A stretch of DNA of 64,000 bases from Clostridiales bacterium 38-18 (GTDB taxonomy: Bacteria > Bacillota > Clostridia > Peptostreptococcales > Acidaminobacteraceae): NCBI GenBank assembly GCA_001897605.1, contig MKTL01000006.1:611132-675131 (forward strand), written 5' to 3'. A model generated the notes under the pieces. It was given only the letters and a program-made list of their open reading frames with translations. It searched no databases and was not told the DNA's origin. Shown in pieces: positions 26,559-34,914 of the stretch (its first letter is position 1; each line of letters opens with the position of its first letter). Position numbers and translations under genes: made by a program.

Positions 26559-27017
26559 CTATACAACCAGTGTCTTTAAGTCCGTTACAAGCTCATTAAG
26601 TTCGAATATAATTTGAATTTGCTCCTTAGAGTCTACCTCAAAGTGTGACAGTGTGATCACATTCTCTGTTGGTTCATCTGACAAGCAAATGCGCTGCTTA
26701 GTACCAACCATAGAGGTTGGCCATCCAATTTCTCCTAATAGAAGTGATTTCATCTTTTTTTGTAAAGTAATCGCACGCTTAGACAACACGCTTAGCCAGT
26801 CATAACGATTAATATTCACTTCTGTTGGTGGTAAAGCATCTATAAATTCACTAGCGACTTTCTCCTCAGACAAAACATCTAGTAAGAAGAATACCTTCTC
26901 AAAGAAAGAATCAGCTTGAGTATTAATTAACGTAAATTCCTTGCGATTACGTATCATCTTAATAAGCTCTTCTTGATAGAACGCAATTTCATGGTACTTG
27001 ATCATCCATTCTGACAT
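26559..27017 (-). CDS. Protein of unknown function
   Basis: 152 residues, soluble and largely helical (MIKYHEIAFYQEELIKMIRNRKEF), with a hydrophobic C-terminal helix-strand (QIQIIFELNELVTDLKTLVV). No motif recognised. AGGAGGTGG lies immediately before the ATG. The small membrane protein gene follows 16 bases later and probably shares its mRNA. Confidence 0.6.
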   Translation of the reverse strand: MSEWMIKYHEIAFYQEELIKMIRNRKEFTLINTQADSFFEKVFFLLDVLSEEKVASEFIDALPPTEVNINRYDWLSVLSKRAITLQKKMKSLLLGEIGWPTSMVGTKQRICLSDEPTENVITLSHFEVDSKEQIQIIFELNELVTDLKTLVV

Positions 27018-27027
27018 TTACCACCTC

Positions 27028-27105
27028 CTATTCAGACTCTGAAATCCAATGCTTCACTAAAGCATTAAACAGCTCGGTCTTCATTTTATTATATGCCTCA
27101 AACAT
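27028..27105 (-). other. Possible small ORF or gene remnant
   Basis: A 25-codon frame (MFEAYNKMKTELFNALVKHW) ends just before the ribosome binding site of the gene at 26559. The frame stays open for about ten codons upstream of its ATG, and the composition looks protein-like, but there is no ribosome binding site. It may be the tail of a decayed gene. Confidence 0.25.
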
Positions 27106-27170
27106 TACAAAACGCTTACATCTAAAGATTTCTAATTAAAATTTAATTTATATCAATATATATGAAACTA

Positions 27171-27521
27171 TTACATTTGTATGTCATCGTAGGCTTTCTT
27201 GATCTTCCAAAAGGTTAGAGCATATGGCACATCTACTCCTAAAAACGCAATTGTCCAAATACCTAAAAAAACACCTCGACTGTTAGGAACAAAACCTATA
27301 AAGAATAAAATCGCCAAATTAAGCACGCCTAGCATAATTAGGTTAAATTTCGCATTAATTGGTGTTGATAATTTTTTAATTCCCGATTTTTTGACAGTTT
27401 CATAGCATTCCTTATGATATTTTACAAAATGTGTAAGTCCTGATTTACATAGGATTAAATCTTCCTTTTGATCAATTTGATTATCACAATGCTCACAGAT
27501 TAATTCTTTATTTTGTTGCAT
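27171..27521 (-). CDS. Small membrane protein with N-terminal Cys/His motif
   Basis: 116 residues. The first 40 residues hold CEHCDNQIDQKEDLILCKSG and HFVKYHKECYETV, a Cys2-...-Cys-His-Cys arrangement that could bind one zinc. Two hydrophobic segments (LIMLGVLNLAILFFIGFV and VFLGIWTIAFLGVDVPYALTF) follow. AGGTAC-type weak site precedes the ATG. Function unknown. Confidence 0.65.
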   Translation of the reverse strand: MQQNKELICEHCDNQIDQKEDLILCKSGLTHFVKYHKECYETVKKSGIKKLSTPINAKFNLIMLGVLNLAILFFIGFVPNSRGVFLGIWTIAFLGVDVPYALTFWKIKKAYDDIQM

Positions 27522-27583
27522 GTGTACCTCCCATTTCTAATGATATATAACCTCAATTTCGATTGTATCTTGCAAAATACGCA

Positions 27584-28624
27584 TTAAAGAAACGTCTTCA
27601 GACTCTTAACGACTCTCTCATCACGACCTACTGTCGTTTCAGCATGTCTCATAGAATTTAGTATTGCCGCCTCTGTAGCTTCAATAGTAGCCTGGAAAAC
27701 CGAATCTATTCTAGTTTCATGAATTATTTGCATTTGAGACAACGCTTGCTCTGAGCTATGATTTATCCGATGTGCAGTTGAAAAACCATAAAATACGTCT
27801 CCACTACCTGTACCAAAATACGCTCCAGTTCTAGCCATGCCAGCTGGAATGCGCTTTAATACTCTCTTAAGTTGACGATCACTTAGCGGTATATCAGTTG
27901 CAATAACAGCAATCATAGATCCTTGCTCAGCACGCTCTGACTGTTCTTGTATGGCTTCGCCCGTTTTCAATCCATCTATAGTGAATTTTGATAATGAACC
28001 AAAATTGGTTAAAACAAGGACGCCGAGCGTATATCTTTTTTGATCTAGCGTAACGATTCTTGAAGCTGAACCAATACCACCCTTTAGATTAAAGGCAACC
28101 ATTCCAGTTCCAGCTCCTACAGCACCTTGCTCGAATGACTCGTTCGCACTTTCAATGGCGATTCTTACATGTGACTCTTCTATCGCCATATTTCGAATCG
28201 CATTGATATAACCGTCATTGCACTCCCCAACTATGGGATTAACGGAGCCAGCAGTCAGACCAATATCTGGATTTTGTTCTAGCATATACTGTATCAGGCC
28301 AGTTGCGACTCTTCCAACGCTAAGCGTATTCGTGAGTAATATTGGCGTTTCAAGCGTTCCCAATTCGTCTATTTGCATGAGTCCTATGCTTTTTCCGAAG
28401 CCATTCATCACATACGTTGCTGCAACCACTTTCTCTTTGAACAAATTACCCTCATGAGGTAGAATCGCTGTAATACCCGTTTGTATATCGCCATCCTTAT
28501 ATGTGAAATGCCCCACGGTTACTCCCGGTACATCTGAGATAAGATTTTTATGACCACTCTCAAGCTTGCCTATCTTTAGTTCTTCAAGCTCAGCTAAAGT
28601 CGGTATATCTGGATGCTTTCTCAT
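27584..28624 (-). CDS. P1-family peptidase (DmpA-type, L-aminopeptidase/D-esterase)
   Basis: 346 residues, the typical length. Family landmarks are LISDVPGVTVGHFTY near the N-terminus, the Asn-rich TNTLSVGRVATGL segment, the VGAGTGMVAFNLKGGIGSASR stretch that includes the autocleavage/nucleophile Gly-Ser region, and the ending helices after ATEAAILNSM. Members are Ntn-fold hydrolases acting on D-amino-acid esters or amides. The gene stands alone; GGAGG precedes the ATG. Confidence 0.9.
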   Translation of the reverse strand: MRKHPDIPTLAELEELKIGKLESGHKNLISDVPGVTVGHFTYKDGDIQTGITAILPHEGNLFKEKVVAATYVMNGFGKSIGLMQIDELGTLETPILLTNTLSVGRVATGLIQYMLEQNPDIGLTAGSVNPIVGECNDGYINAIRNMAIEESHVRIAIESANESFEQGAVGAGTGMVAFNLKGGIGSASRIVTLDQKRYTLGVLVLTNFGSLSKFTIDGLKTGEAIQEQSERAEQGSMIAVIATDIPLSDRQLKRVLKRIPAGMARTGAYFGTGSGDVFYGFSTAHRINHSSEQALSQMQIIHETRIDSVFQATIEATEAAILNSMRHAETTVGRDERVVKSLKTFL

Positions 28625-28814
28625 ATTTCCCTCCTTTTAGAACTAATTGGACTCTAATGATTTAGACCTCTACTTCAATTATAATAAAAATAAGGTAAAA
28701 CCACCAGTTTTCATATATAATAGTAAGTAGTTTTACGCCAAATTATTCTCAAATACACCTATTATAGGGCCTTTTGACTAGGTATCCTGATTAATTTAAC
28801 ATATGAGGACTTAT

Positions 28815-30404
28815 ATGAAAAGAAATATATGTGCAGTCTGCGTGATCATCGTATTGCTATTAACTGGATGCGCGACACCGACTGATAACGATACATTGCA
28901 AACGCTTAATTTTAACCTAGGCTCTGAACCTGGAACCCTTGATCCACAATTAAATAAGGATTTGTATGGCGGTAGTGTTATTAATAACCTTTATGAAGGA
29001 CTCTTCAGGTGTGTTAATGGTGTTGTGGTACCCGCTATTGCTAAATCATATTCAGTAAGTGCAGATGGTTTGAAATATACCTTTAAGCTCATAAATTCAA
29101 AATGGTCAGATGGATCAGAATTGACCGCCTATGATTTTGAATATGCATGGAAACGCGCTTTAGACCCTAAATTAGCCTCAGAATATGCCTACCAGCTTTA
29201 TTATATAGCAAATAGTGAAGCCTATCACAAAGGACTTAGCCCAGTTGAAAGTGTTGGTATAAAAGCGGTTGATGCAAATACGCTCGAGGTACTGCTGAAT
29301 CAGCCTACACCCTTCTTCCTTGAGCTTTTAACCACATTTACCTTTATGCCTACAAAAAAAGAAGTCGTTGAAAGCAAATATGATGGTGCTTGGTCGCTTA
29401 ATCCAGCTACTTCAGTAACAAATGGTCCCTTTAAGCTTGACACATTTAATTCTGGGAGCCAAATTAAACTTGTTAAAAATCCAGAATATCATAACCGCAG
29501 CAGCGTATCATTGGATGTTATCAATATCTATATGATCAACGAAGCAACGACAAGTCTGACGGCTTTCGAATCGGGACAAATAGATATAATTGATTCTGTA
29601 CCAAATGTAGAAGTTCCAAGATTACTGAATGAATCCCATCAGTTAAAAATCAATCCAATGATTGCGACTGCCTATTATGGCTTTAACATTTTAAAAGCAC
29701 CGTTTGACAACCTGAATGTCAGAAAAGCGCTCACCTTGGCTGTAAATCGTAAGCTTTTAGTAGAAGAGGTAACAAAAGCTGGCGAGCTTCCTGCAGCTGG
29801 TTTTATGCCTCCTGGGCTCTTAGATGCCTATGGTAAGGACTTTAACATGGTAGCAGGTGATTATGGTTTGGAGTATAACCCCGATTTAGCTAGACAGTTA
29901 ATGTCGGACGCGGGTTATCACAATGGCGAGGGCTTTCCAACCGTCGAATTATTTTATAATACTTCTGAATCCAACCATTTGATTGCTGTAGCACTTCAAG
30001 AAATGTGGAAGAACGAGCTTGGAATTTCAATAGAACTCGTCAGTCAAGAATTTGCAGTTTTTCAGACTACAAAGGCTGAAAGACAGTACCAAATCGCAAG
30101 AGGTAGTTGGTTTGGCGATTATTCAGATCCACTTTCAATGCTTGAAATTTGGACCTCAGATAATCCAATTAATTCAACTGGTTGGACCAATGATAAATAC
30201 GATGCACTCATTTCAAGTGCAAAATCAAAAAACGATGCTTCAAGGTACAATGACTTGTATCAGGCTGAATCCATTTTAATGAGTGAAGCCCCTATCCTAC
30301 CACTGTACTATTATACCGATTTGTATATGGTTTCTGATTCCGTTACAGGCTATGAAAAAACAAATACAGGTTTATGGTACTTTGGAAAAACAAAAAAATC
30401 ATAA
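28815..30404 (+). CDS. Oligopeptide-binding lipoprotein (SBP_bac_5, OppA-like)
   Basis: About 529 residues from the ATG four bases after GAGGAC (MKRNICAVCV). A lipoprotein signal with lipobox LLTGC is followed by the SBP_bac_5 domain: LNFNLGSEPGTLDPQL, then LYEGLFRCVNG, KWSDGSELTAYDFEYAWKRALDP and LNVRKALTLAVNRKLL. It should capture peptides outside the cell for an ABC importer. No permease or ATPase gene is adjacent, so it must use an importer encoded elsewhere or act as a signal receptor. A Sel1-repeat gene follows 12 bases later. Confidence 0.92.
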   Translation: MKRNICAVCVIIVLLLTGCATPTDNDTLQTLNFNLGSEPGTLDPQLNKDLYGGSVINNLYEGLFRCVNGVVVPAIAKSYSVSADGLKYTFKLINSKWSDGSELTAYDFEYAWKRALDPKLASEYAYQLYYIANSEAYHKGLSPVESVGIKAVDANTLEVLLNQPTPFFLELLTTFTFMPTKKEVVESKYDGAWSLNPATSVTNGPFKLDTFNSGSQIKLVKNPEYHNRSSVSLDVINIYMINEATTSLTAFESGQIDIIDSVPNVEVPRLLNESHQLKINPMIATAYYGFNILKAPFDNLNVRKALTLAVNRKLLVEEVTKAGELPAAGFMPPGLLDAYGKDFNMVAGDYGLEYNPDLARQLMSDAGYHNGEGFPTVELFYNTSESNHLIAVALQEMWKNELGISIELVSQEFAVFQTTKAERQYQIARGSWFGDYSDPLSMLEIWTSDNPINSTGWTNDKYDALISSAKSKNDASRYNDLYQAESILMSEAPILPLYYYTDLYMVSDSVTGYEKTNTGLWYFGKTKKS

Positions 30405-30416
30405 TGGGAGTCAATC

Positions 30417-32249
30417 ATGCGTACAAACCTATCCGTTATATTAAAAGCTCTTAGCAATGGCATCCTTGATCCTTACGTTTTCCCCAATTATGAATATTCA
30501 GGCATTAATCAAATGTCTTTTTTTACTGCCATATTTCCACTTTACTTTCTAAATTCGGAAGAAAATAAGGCACTTCTTCAGGTTACTAAAAACAACTCGA
30601 GTCGCCTGTCTAACTTATTTACAAGACAAACTGATCCTAAGCGTAGAGAAATAAAGTTTAGAGAAAGATTTGTTAACACCTTTGATAAATACTTTTTCGA
30701 GGAAATGCTTTTATCTGCTAAATACATCCTTCGAAATTATAACGAAGGTGCGTTTGAGACTTGGATCGAAGATTTATTAACCTTAGATGTAGCTTTAAAA
30801 GAAGAAGAAAATATGTTCTTCTACCATCAGCTTTCAAGCACTTATAAAAAATCGCCAGAATATGCACTAGCATTACTTATAATATGGGCATTTCACATCG
30901 ACGATTATAAACAAATCATTCAAGTTCTAGAAGAAATGACTTATAATAACGCCAGTCAGCTAATTAAACAGAATGAGGAAATGAGAGCATTAAATAAATT
31001 AATCGAGGATTATCATCTTGACCCCTTGGATGTCTTTGACTTTATAGACATTGCATATAAATATGGAATTTCAGGCTATTTAGGTGCAATTGCGATCAAG
31101 ACCTATGTCGACTCACATACGCACAATAACCCACTAATCTCATCTGAGCTCGCCGACATGTATTTCTATGGCAATAATTTTTTAGAGCTACAGAAGGATA
31201 AGGCAATGAACCTATATACCATTAATGCAAACTCAGGATATGGCCCAGCACTGTGGTCGATTGGTCAAATTAGCTCAAATGAGCGTTTTGATATCAATCA
31301 AACACCGGTTAAGTTTTCAATGCACTATTATGAGCGCGCAATTGATCAAAATCATGCCTTGTCCTATAACAATATAGGTAAATGGTGGATTTATGCGCTT
31401 CACTATCACGTCTATAAAAGTGTTGGCGTTCCCGGCTATCAAAACATCTATGTTAACCAAGGGCGTCAAGCAGTTTCAGATATTTATAACATTATGATTT
31501 CAAGGGTCGATTTCAACTCATTTTTAGATCATTACGGTTTTACAAAAACCGTTGATTTCCAAAGCTTGAGTACAGTAGAGATAGAAGCACTTTTAATACG
31601 ATTAGAGGATGCTGAGAACTATATCGTCGATCATTTTATTATGCAAGCTTATATCAAACAAAAGTATTTTTTCTCCTTAGGAAGCTGTGTTACCTTATAC
31701 GATAACCAATTAAATAGAAGAAGATCCTTTACTGATAAATATGGGATAAAGCCCTCCAAGGAAAGAGAAAATGCTTCATGGGAAAAATACGTCTATCATG
31801 TTAGTGAATACTCTAAATATCAAATTTCATCAGCCCAATTAATCTATGCTAAATATTTAATGCAGATAAATGCCGAGCCGCAAGATATCTATGAATACCT
31901 TTATAAAGCGGCTTATGAGCTACCTGGTAACGAGCTGAATCACGAAGCCATGTTGGAATTTCTAATCTACCATGTCGATCCTAGGGTTGTCTATAAGAAA
32001 AATCAAATTAACTTTGACAAAAGCTTAATGGCAACTCTTGATGGCTACCGACCAAACTATCAATCCAAAACCTACCACGCCTTAAATGCAGTTAAATTGA
32101 TGCTCAGTCATCTTAAAGCTTCTGCTCTCGTCTATGATGCTTATGAATTTATTATCGATTGTTTAAATGCGGAGGCACTTGCTCATCCTGAGGAAAAGAA
32201 GCTATATGAATCTGTTATTGATAGATTTATCAGGCAGTTTAAGCTTTAA
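30417..32249 (+). CDS. Sel1/TPR-like repeat protein
   Basis: 610 residues, soluble and helical. The middle third has Sel1-like repeats: LADMYFYGNNFLELQKDKAMNLYTINANSGYGPALWSIGQI and SMHYYERAIDQNHALSYNNIG. No HTH, signal peptide or catalytic motif is visible, so it is not an obvious RRNPP-type transcription regulator. GGGAG precedes the ATG. The 12-base spacing after the OppA-like gene makes them one operon, suggesting that the repeat protein works with peptide sensing or uptake; this link is inference. Confidence 0.75.
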   Translation: MRTNLSVILKALSNGILDPYVFPNYEYSGINQMSFFTAIFPLYFLNSEENKALLQVTKNNSSRLSNLFTRQTDPKRREIKFRERFVNTFDKYFFEEMLLSAKYILRNYNEGAFETWIEDLLTLDVALKEEENMFFYHQLSSTYKKSPEYALALLIIWAFHIDDYKQIIQVLEEMTYNNASQLIKQNEEMRALNKLIEDYHLDPLDVFDFIDIAYKYGISGYLGAIAIKTYVDSHTHNNPLISSELADMYFYGNNFLELQKDKAMNLYTINANSGYGPALWSIGQISSNERFDINQTPVKFSMHYYERAIDQNHALSYNNIGKWWIYALHYHVYKSVGVPGYQNIYVNQGRQAVSDIYNIMISRVDFNSFLDHYGFTKTVDFQSLSTVEIEALLIRLEDAENYIVDHFIMQAYIKQKYFFSLGSCVTLYDNQLNRRRSFTDKYGIKPSKERENASWEKYVYHVSEYSKYQISSAQLIYAKYLMQINAEPQDIYEYLYKAAYELPGNELNHEAMLEFLIYHVDPRVVYKKNQINFDKSLMATLDGYRPNYQSKTYHALNAVKLMLSHLKASALVYDAYEFIIDCLNAEALAHPEEKKLYESVIDRFIRQFKL

Positions 32250-32279
32250 AACCTTTCGAATACTCATTCAAATATATAT

Positions 32280-32322
32280 CCAAATAAAAAAGAGACTGAA
32301 ATTCAGTCCCTTTTTTATTTGG
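32280..32322. terminator. Strong bidirectional terminator
   Basis: A nearly perfect palindrome (CCAAATAAAAAAGaGACTGAA, mirrored) with T6 on one strand and A6 on the other separates the convergent Sel1 gene and the gene at 32353. Confidence 0.9.
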
Positions 32323-32352
32323 ATTATTTATTATGGAATGTCAAAGATAGTC

Positions 32353-32616
32353 TTAGTTTCTTTCGAGCTGTAATATCATCAACCTCTCAAGCTGTACGGT
32401 TTCTATAGCTTCTGGTGATTTTCTCTTTGCTCTATTTAGAAAAAATCTTGCACGGCTCATGTTATCATCTTCTAAACTGATTAGTACATGCTTAACCAAT
32501 CTGGAATACTCTTCTCCAGTGACCATCAATACAAAATTATTCTTAATAAATCCGATCAATTCCCCAATATTCGATTTAAACTGCCAATTTTGGTTAGTTT
32601 GTTGAGATTCGATCAT
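32353..32616 (-). CDS. Small helical protein of unknown function
   Basis: 87 residues, helical, basic (LEDDNMSRARFFLNRAKRKSPE). No motif recognised. An AGGAGG-like site is before the ATG. It lies between a strong terminator and the iron-sulphur membrane protein gene with its own 100-base leader. Confidence 0.55.
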   Translation of the reverse strand: MIESQQTNQNWQFKSNIGELIGFIKNNFVLMVTGEEYSRLVKHVLISLEDDNMSRARFFLNRAKRKSPEAIETVQLERLMILQLERN

Positions 32617-32716
32617 ATTACCCCTCCTAAGAATTACGTTAACCTCTTAGCACTATCATAGACTAAGTACGTTCTTAGAATCAATGCCAACCTCTCTTAG
32701 AATGGTTCAATTTTAG

Positions 32717-33307
32717 TTATGAAACGTTGTTTTTTTGCATATTTCTCTCTATCAAAACGCCTGTAAGTGTATTTACTGGGCAGATTGCACACCAGCTTCT
32801 AGGACGGTACATAATGCCAAGGATTAATCCAAAGACTGTTGAAGTGAACATTATTGAAAAGACCCGATAGCTTAAATGTATAACTGCAGGAGGAAGTGTG
32901 ATCTGGACGAGCTGAGGTAGATCAAACGGCATTTTAAATAGCATTAGAAAACGTACATAATCCATAGGTGGCGCCTTTAAAGCGGCAACAGCCAGTGTTG
33001 AGTAACTAATCATAACCAGATTGATACAAAAGAAATTGAGGATAAACCGCTTTGTTTTATCCGAATATAGGCCTGTTGGTGGTTTTAATCCAAATGATAT
33101 CCTTTTAAGTAGCTTTGAGAACAAACTCGCCCTTGGGCAGTACTTCTTACACCACAACTTCTCTTTATATCGGTACGCTAAGTAAAAAGGTGTTAATGCA
33201 CAAACAAACCCTAATAGTCCAAGCGCGATATTAATTAAACTAAGCATAAAAAATACTATTGTCCCTATGAACAAAGCATCTTGCCACATTACTTTATTTT
33301 TTAACAT
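32717..33307 (-). CDS. Membrane protein with ferredoxin-type cysteines (NapH/NosR-like)
   Basis: 196 residues with four to five hydrophobic segments. Two cysteine motifs sit at the cytoplasm-facing loops: WCKKYCPRASLF (about residue 52) and WCAICPVNTLTG (about residue 172). In NapH/YccM-type proteins the similar CxxxCP motifs belong to electron-transfer modules at the membrane. Only four cysteines are present, enough for one [4Fe-4S] cluster if shared between the two ends. No quinol oxidase or reductase partner is adjacent. Role unknown. Confidence 0.7.
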   Translation of the reverse strand: MLKNKVMWQDALFIGTIVFFMLSLINIALGLLGFVCALTPFYLAYRYKEKLWCKKYCPRASLFSKLLKRISFGLKPPTGLYSDKTKRFILNFFCINLVMISYSTLAVAALKAPPMDYVRFLMLFKMPFDLPQLVQITLPPAVIHLSYRVFSIMFTSTVFGLILGIMYRPRSWCAICPVNTLTGVLIERNMQKNNVS

Positions 33308-33376
33308 AAAAACCTCCCTCTAAGGGCATAGTCTAACAAACCAATTAGAGAGAGGTCAAGTGATTGAGTCACCTCA

Positions 33377-33640
33377 TTACTTATCTTTATTGCGCTTTTG
33401 TTGATTGCTATCTAGCGCCACCCCTATCGCTACGCCTATTGCTATTCCTAAAGCCAGATTATCAAATATAATCCCATAAGCAACACCTAAAGCAATCCCT
33501 ATTCCAATAAAAGAGCCATTTTGATAAGCTTTCTTTTCCTTCGTATTATTGTTTTCAGTTGTATTTTTTTCTGTATTTATATTTATATTTTCATTTGCAT
33601 TTGATTTTTCATTATTTTTATTATCCTGTTCTAAACTCAT
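33377..33640 (-). CDS. Small Asn/Lys-rich protein with glycine-zipper helices
   Basis: 87 residues. The first 38 are almost only Asn, Glu, Lys and Thr (low-complexity linker); the remainder is two Gly/Ala-rich hydrophobic helices (GSFIGIGIALGVAYGII and LALGIAIGVAIGVALDS) that look like a glycine-zipper membrane hairpin. GGA precedes the ATG. Such small proteins occur in many Firmicutes; function unknown. Confidence 0.6.
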   Translation of the reverse strand: MSLEQDNKNNEKSNANENININTEKNTTENNNTKEKKAYQNGSFIGIGIALGVAYGIIFDNLALGIAIGVAIGVALDSNQQKRNKDK

Positions 33641-33717
33641 GATATTCCTTTCTCTTCTTATACTCGACTATTATATTATTTATTCATAAAATAGTTTAGA
33701 CTGAACTATATCCACAA

Positions 33718-33858
33718 CTACTTAATTAGGCATATACTCATAAATGTTTTGAGTATTAATTTTTCTTTAGTTATCGATTCATCAACACTTTTGTAGCCTA
33801 ATAACTTACTAATCTCATGTATGGCTTTATTATCCCCAAGAAGCGCATTTCTAATCAT
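33718..33858 (-). pseudogene. Truncated GNAT N-terminus
   Basis: A 46-codon frame starts in the TAATG overlap with the HD-domain gene and reads MIRNALLGDNKAIHEISKLL then GYKSVDESITKEKL. This is a typical opening for a GNAT acetyltransferase, but the frame stops before any acetyl-CoA loop and no continuation is visible in other frames downstream. It is probably the remnant of a GNAT gene once coupled to the HD gene. Too short for the ORF track. Confidence 0.55.
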
Positions 33859-34511
33859 TATTCACTCTCCTCAACTGACTGGCGCCCTTCTACTTTTTCC
33901 TTTAGAATTAAATAGGCAGCGTAAGACCAAGGATGATAACACTTCATCTCATGTCTTTGGTCATACATGTGTTTTTGATAAATGAAAAGTGCCTCATCTA
34001 AATCAGTTGCTTCTCGCAATTTTTTAACAAGTGGCTGATCCTCTTTTTCCTTCCAACTGGTCTTGTCGGATAGGTGTACTATTTTAGCTATTAAGGAAGG
34101 TTCCGCCTTTAAAGTGGTATGGCACTCAATGGCTTCAAGTACAGCTTCATCTTTAATATTAAAAACAAACTCAGCTAAAAATCTAGAACAGATTTGATGC
34201 AGGATACTAGGCGCATTTTTCTCACAGTTAGTAGCGATGTAGCCAAAAGACTCACAAAAATCAAAAACCGTTTCAGCAGGAATCACTCTCCCGACATCAT
34301 GAAGCAGGACCCCTATCTTACATCGTTCATAGGTTGTGGTATCGAGTGAATATCTTAATTTATGTAATTCTAGTTCTTCAAGTACTTCAATCGTATGTTG
34401 ATATATATCCTTCTTATCAAGGGTGTTAAAAAAAACTTCAACCTTACTTTGAAGGTCTGAACCCTCTAAAAATGGATCAGGTTTAAGTCTGTATCGTTCT
34501 AACAACTCCAT
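33858..34511 (-). CDS. HD-domain protein (predicted phosphohydrolase)
   Basis: 217 residues. The HD pattern is visible: HTIEVLEELELHKL for the first His, then CKIGVLLHDVGRVIP with the HD pair, then EAIECHTTLKAEPSLIAKIVHLSDK with later ligands, as in small phosphohydrolases such as YqeK-type proteins. Substrate probably a nucleotide. Its stop overlaps the start of the truncated GNAT remnant. A TATAAT at 34599-34604 on the minus strand is a likely -10 box. Confidence 0.8.
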   Translation of the reverse strand: MELLERYRLKPDPFLEGSDLQSKVEVFFNTLDKKDIYQHTIEVLEELELHKLRYSLDTTTYERCKIGVLLHDVGRVIPAETVFDFCESFGYIATNCEKNAPSILHQICSRFLAEFVFNIKDEAVLEAIECHTTLKAEPSLIAKIVHLSDKTSWKEKEDQPLVKKLREATDLDEALFIYQKHMYDQRHEMKCYHPWSYAAYLILKEKVEGRQSVEESE

Positions 34512-34598
34512 ACTAATAATACCTCCTTTGGAAAATTGAACCGATTATGCTAAATACGCTTTTATAGAAAAAATGAATCTTTAAAAAATTATGATTCA

Positions 34599-34640
34599 AT
34601 TATAACAGTTTTACTGAAAGCTGTCTGTTTGTAATACAAA
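34599..34640 (-). promoter_or_regulatory. Promoter region of the HD gene with a palindrome
   Basis: On the minus strand TATAAT lies at 34604-34599, and a perfect 13-base palindrome TTTGTAATACAAA sits at 34628-34640 where the -35 region would be. A regulator could bind there; no candidate can be named. The -35 itself is not convincing. Confidence 0.45.
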
Positions 34641-34712
34641 TTCAATATTCAGTTAACAGAATTCTAATGAAATTCTCATGATATAGAAAGCACTAAGTGC
34701 TATAGTAAAGCT

Positions 34713-34806
34713 ATAAAAAAACCAACTCTGAACCAGTAGCTATGCTCCGTGAAACCACCCCCAAACCCCAAGGTTTCCGCATAGTTGCCGGTTTTTTGTT
34801 TTTTTG
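34713..34806 (+). ncRNA. Candidate small RNA with C-rich loop
   Basis: A nested structure is visible on the plus strand: CTATGC (34740-34745) pairs with GCATAG (34779-34784), GAAACC (34751-34756) with GGTTTC (34772-34777), and the terminal loop between them is the C-rich ACCCCCAAACCCC. The RNA would end in GGTTTTTTGTTTTTTTGG. An extended -10 (TGcTATAGT, 34699-34707) lies at the right distance for a start near 34713. No ORF covers it. I do not recognise a riboswitch class. Confidence 0.55.
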
Positions 34807-34882
34807 GTTAACAATCACCTCTATTGTTAACCATTTCGTTTTTATAGTTGACATTCTGCGTGAGCGCCTCTATACTGTTAAC
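34806..34882 (+). promoter_or_regulatory. bioY-bioB promoter with GTTAAC-type operator sites
   Basis: TTGACA (34848-34853), 17 bases, TATACT (34871-34876) form a strong promoter ahead of bioY. Around it lie GGTTAACAA (34806-34814), TTGTTAACC (34824-34832), GTTGAC within the -35 region and TGTTAAC overlapping the -10 (34876-34882). These resemble BirA half-sites, although spacing and orientation differ from the classical operator. Biotin-dependent repression is likely. Confidence 0.7.
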
Positions 34883-34914
34883 GTAATAACAAATTAATCA
34901 ATCAGGAGCGTTTT

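Noticed and set aside
28774-28802. TTGACT-N17-TAACAT as the promoter of the OppA-like gene
   Set aside because: It would place the transcript start inside or after the ribosome binding site, so the real promoter is more likely further upstream.
34713-34806. Known riboswitch (SAM, TPP, cobalamin or c-di-GMP type) before bioY
   Set aside because: The conserved core sequences of these classes are not present, and the element ends in its own terminator before the bioY promoter.
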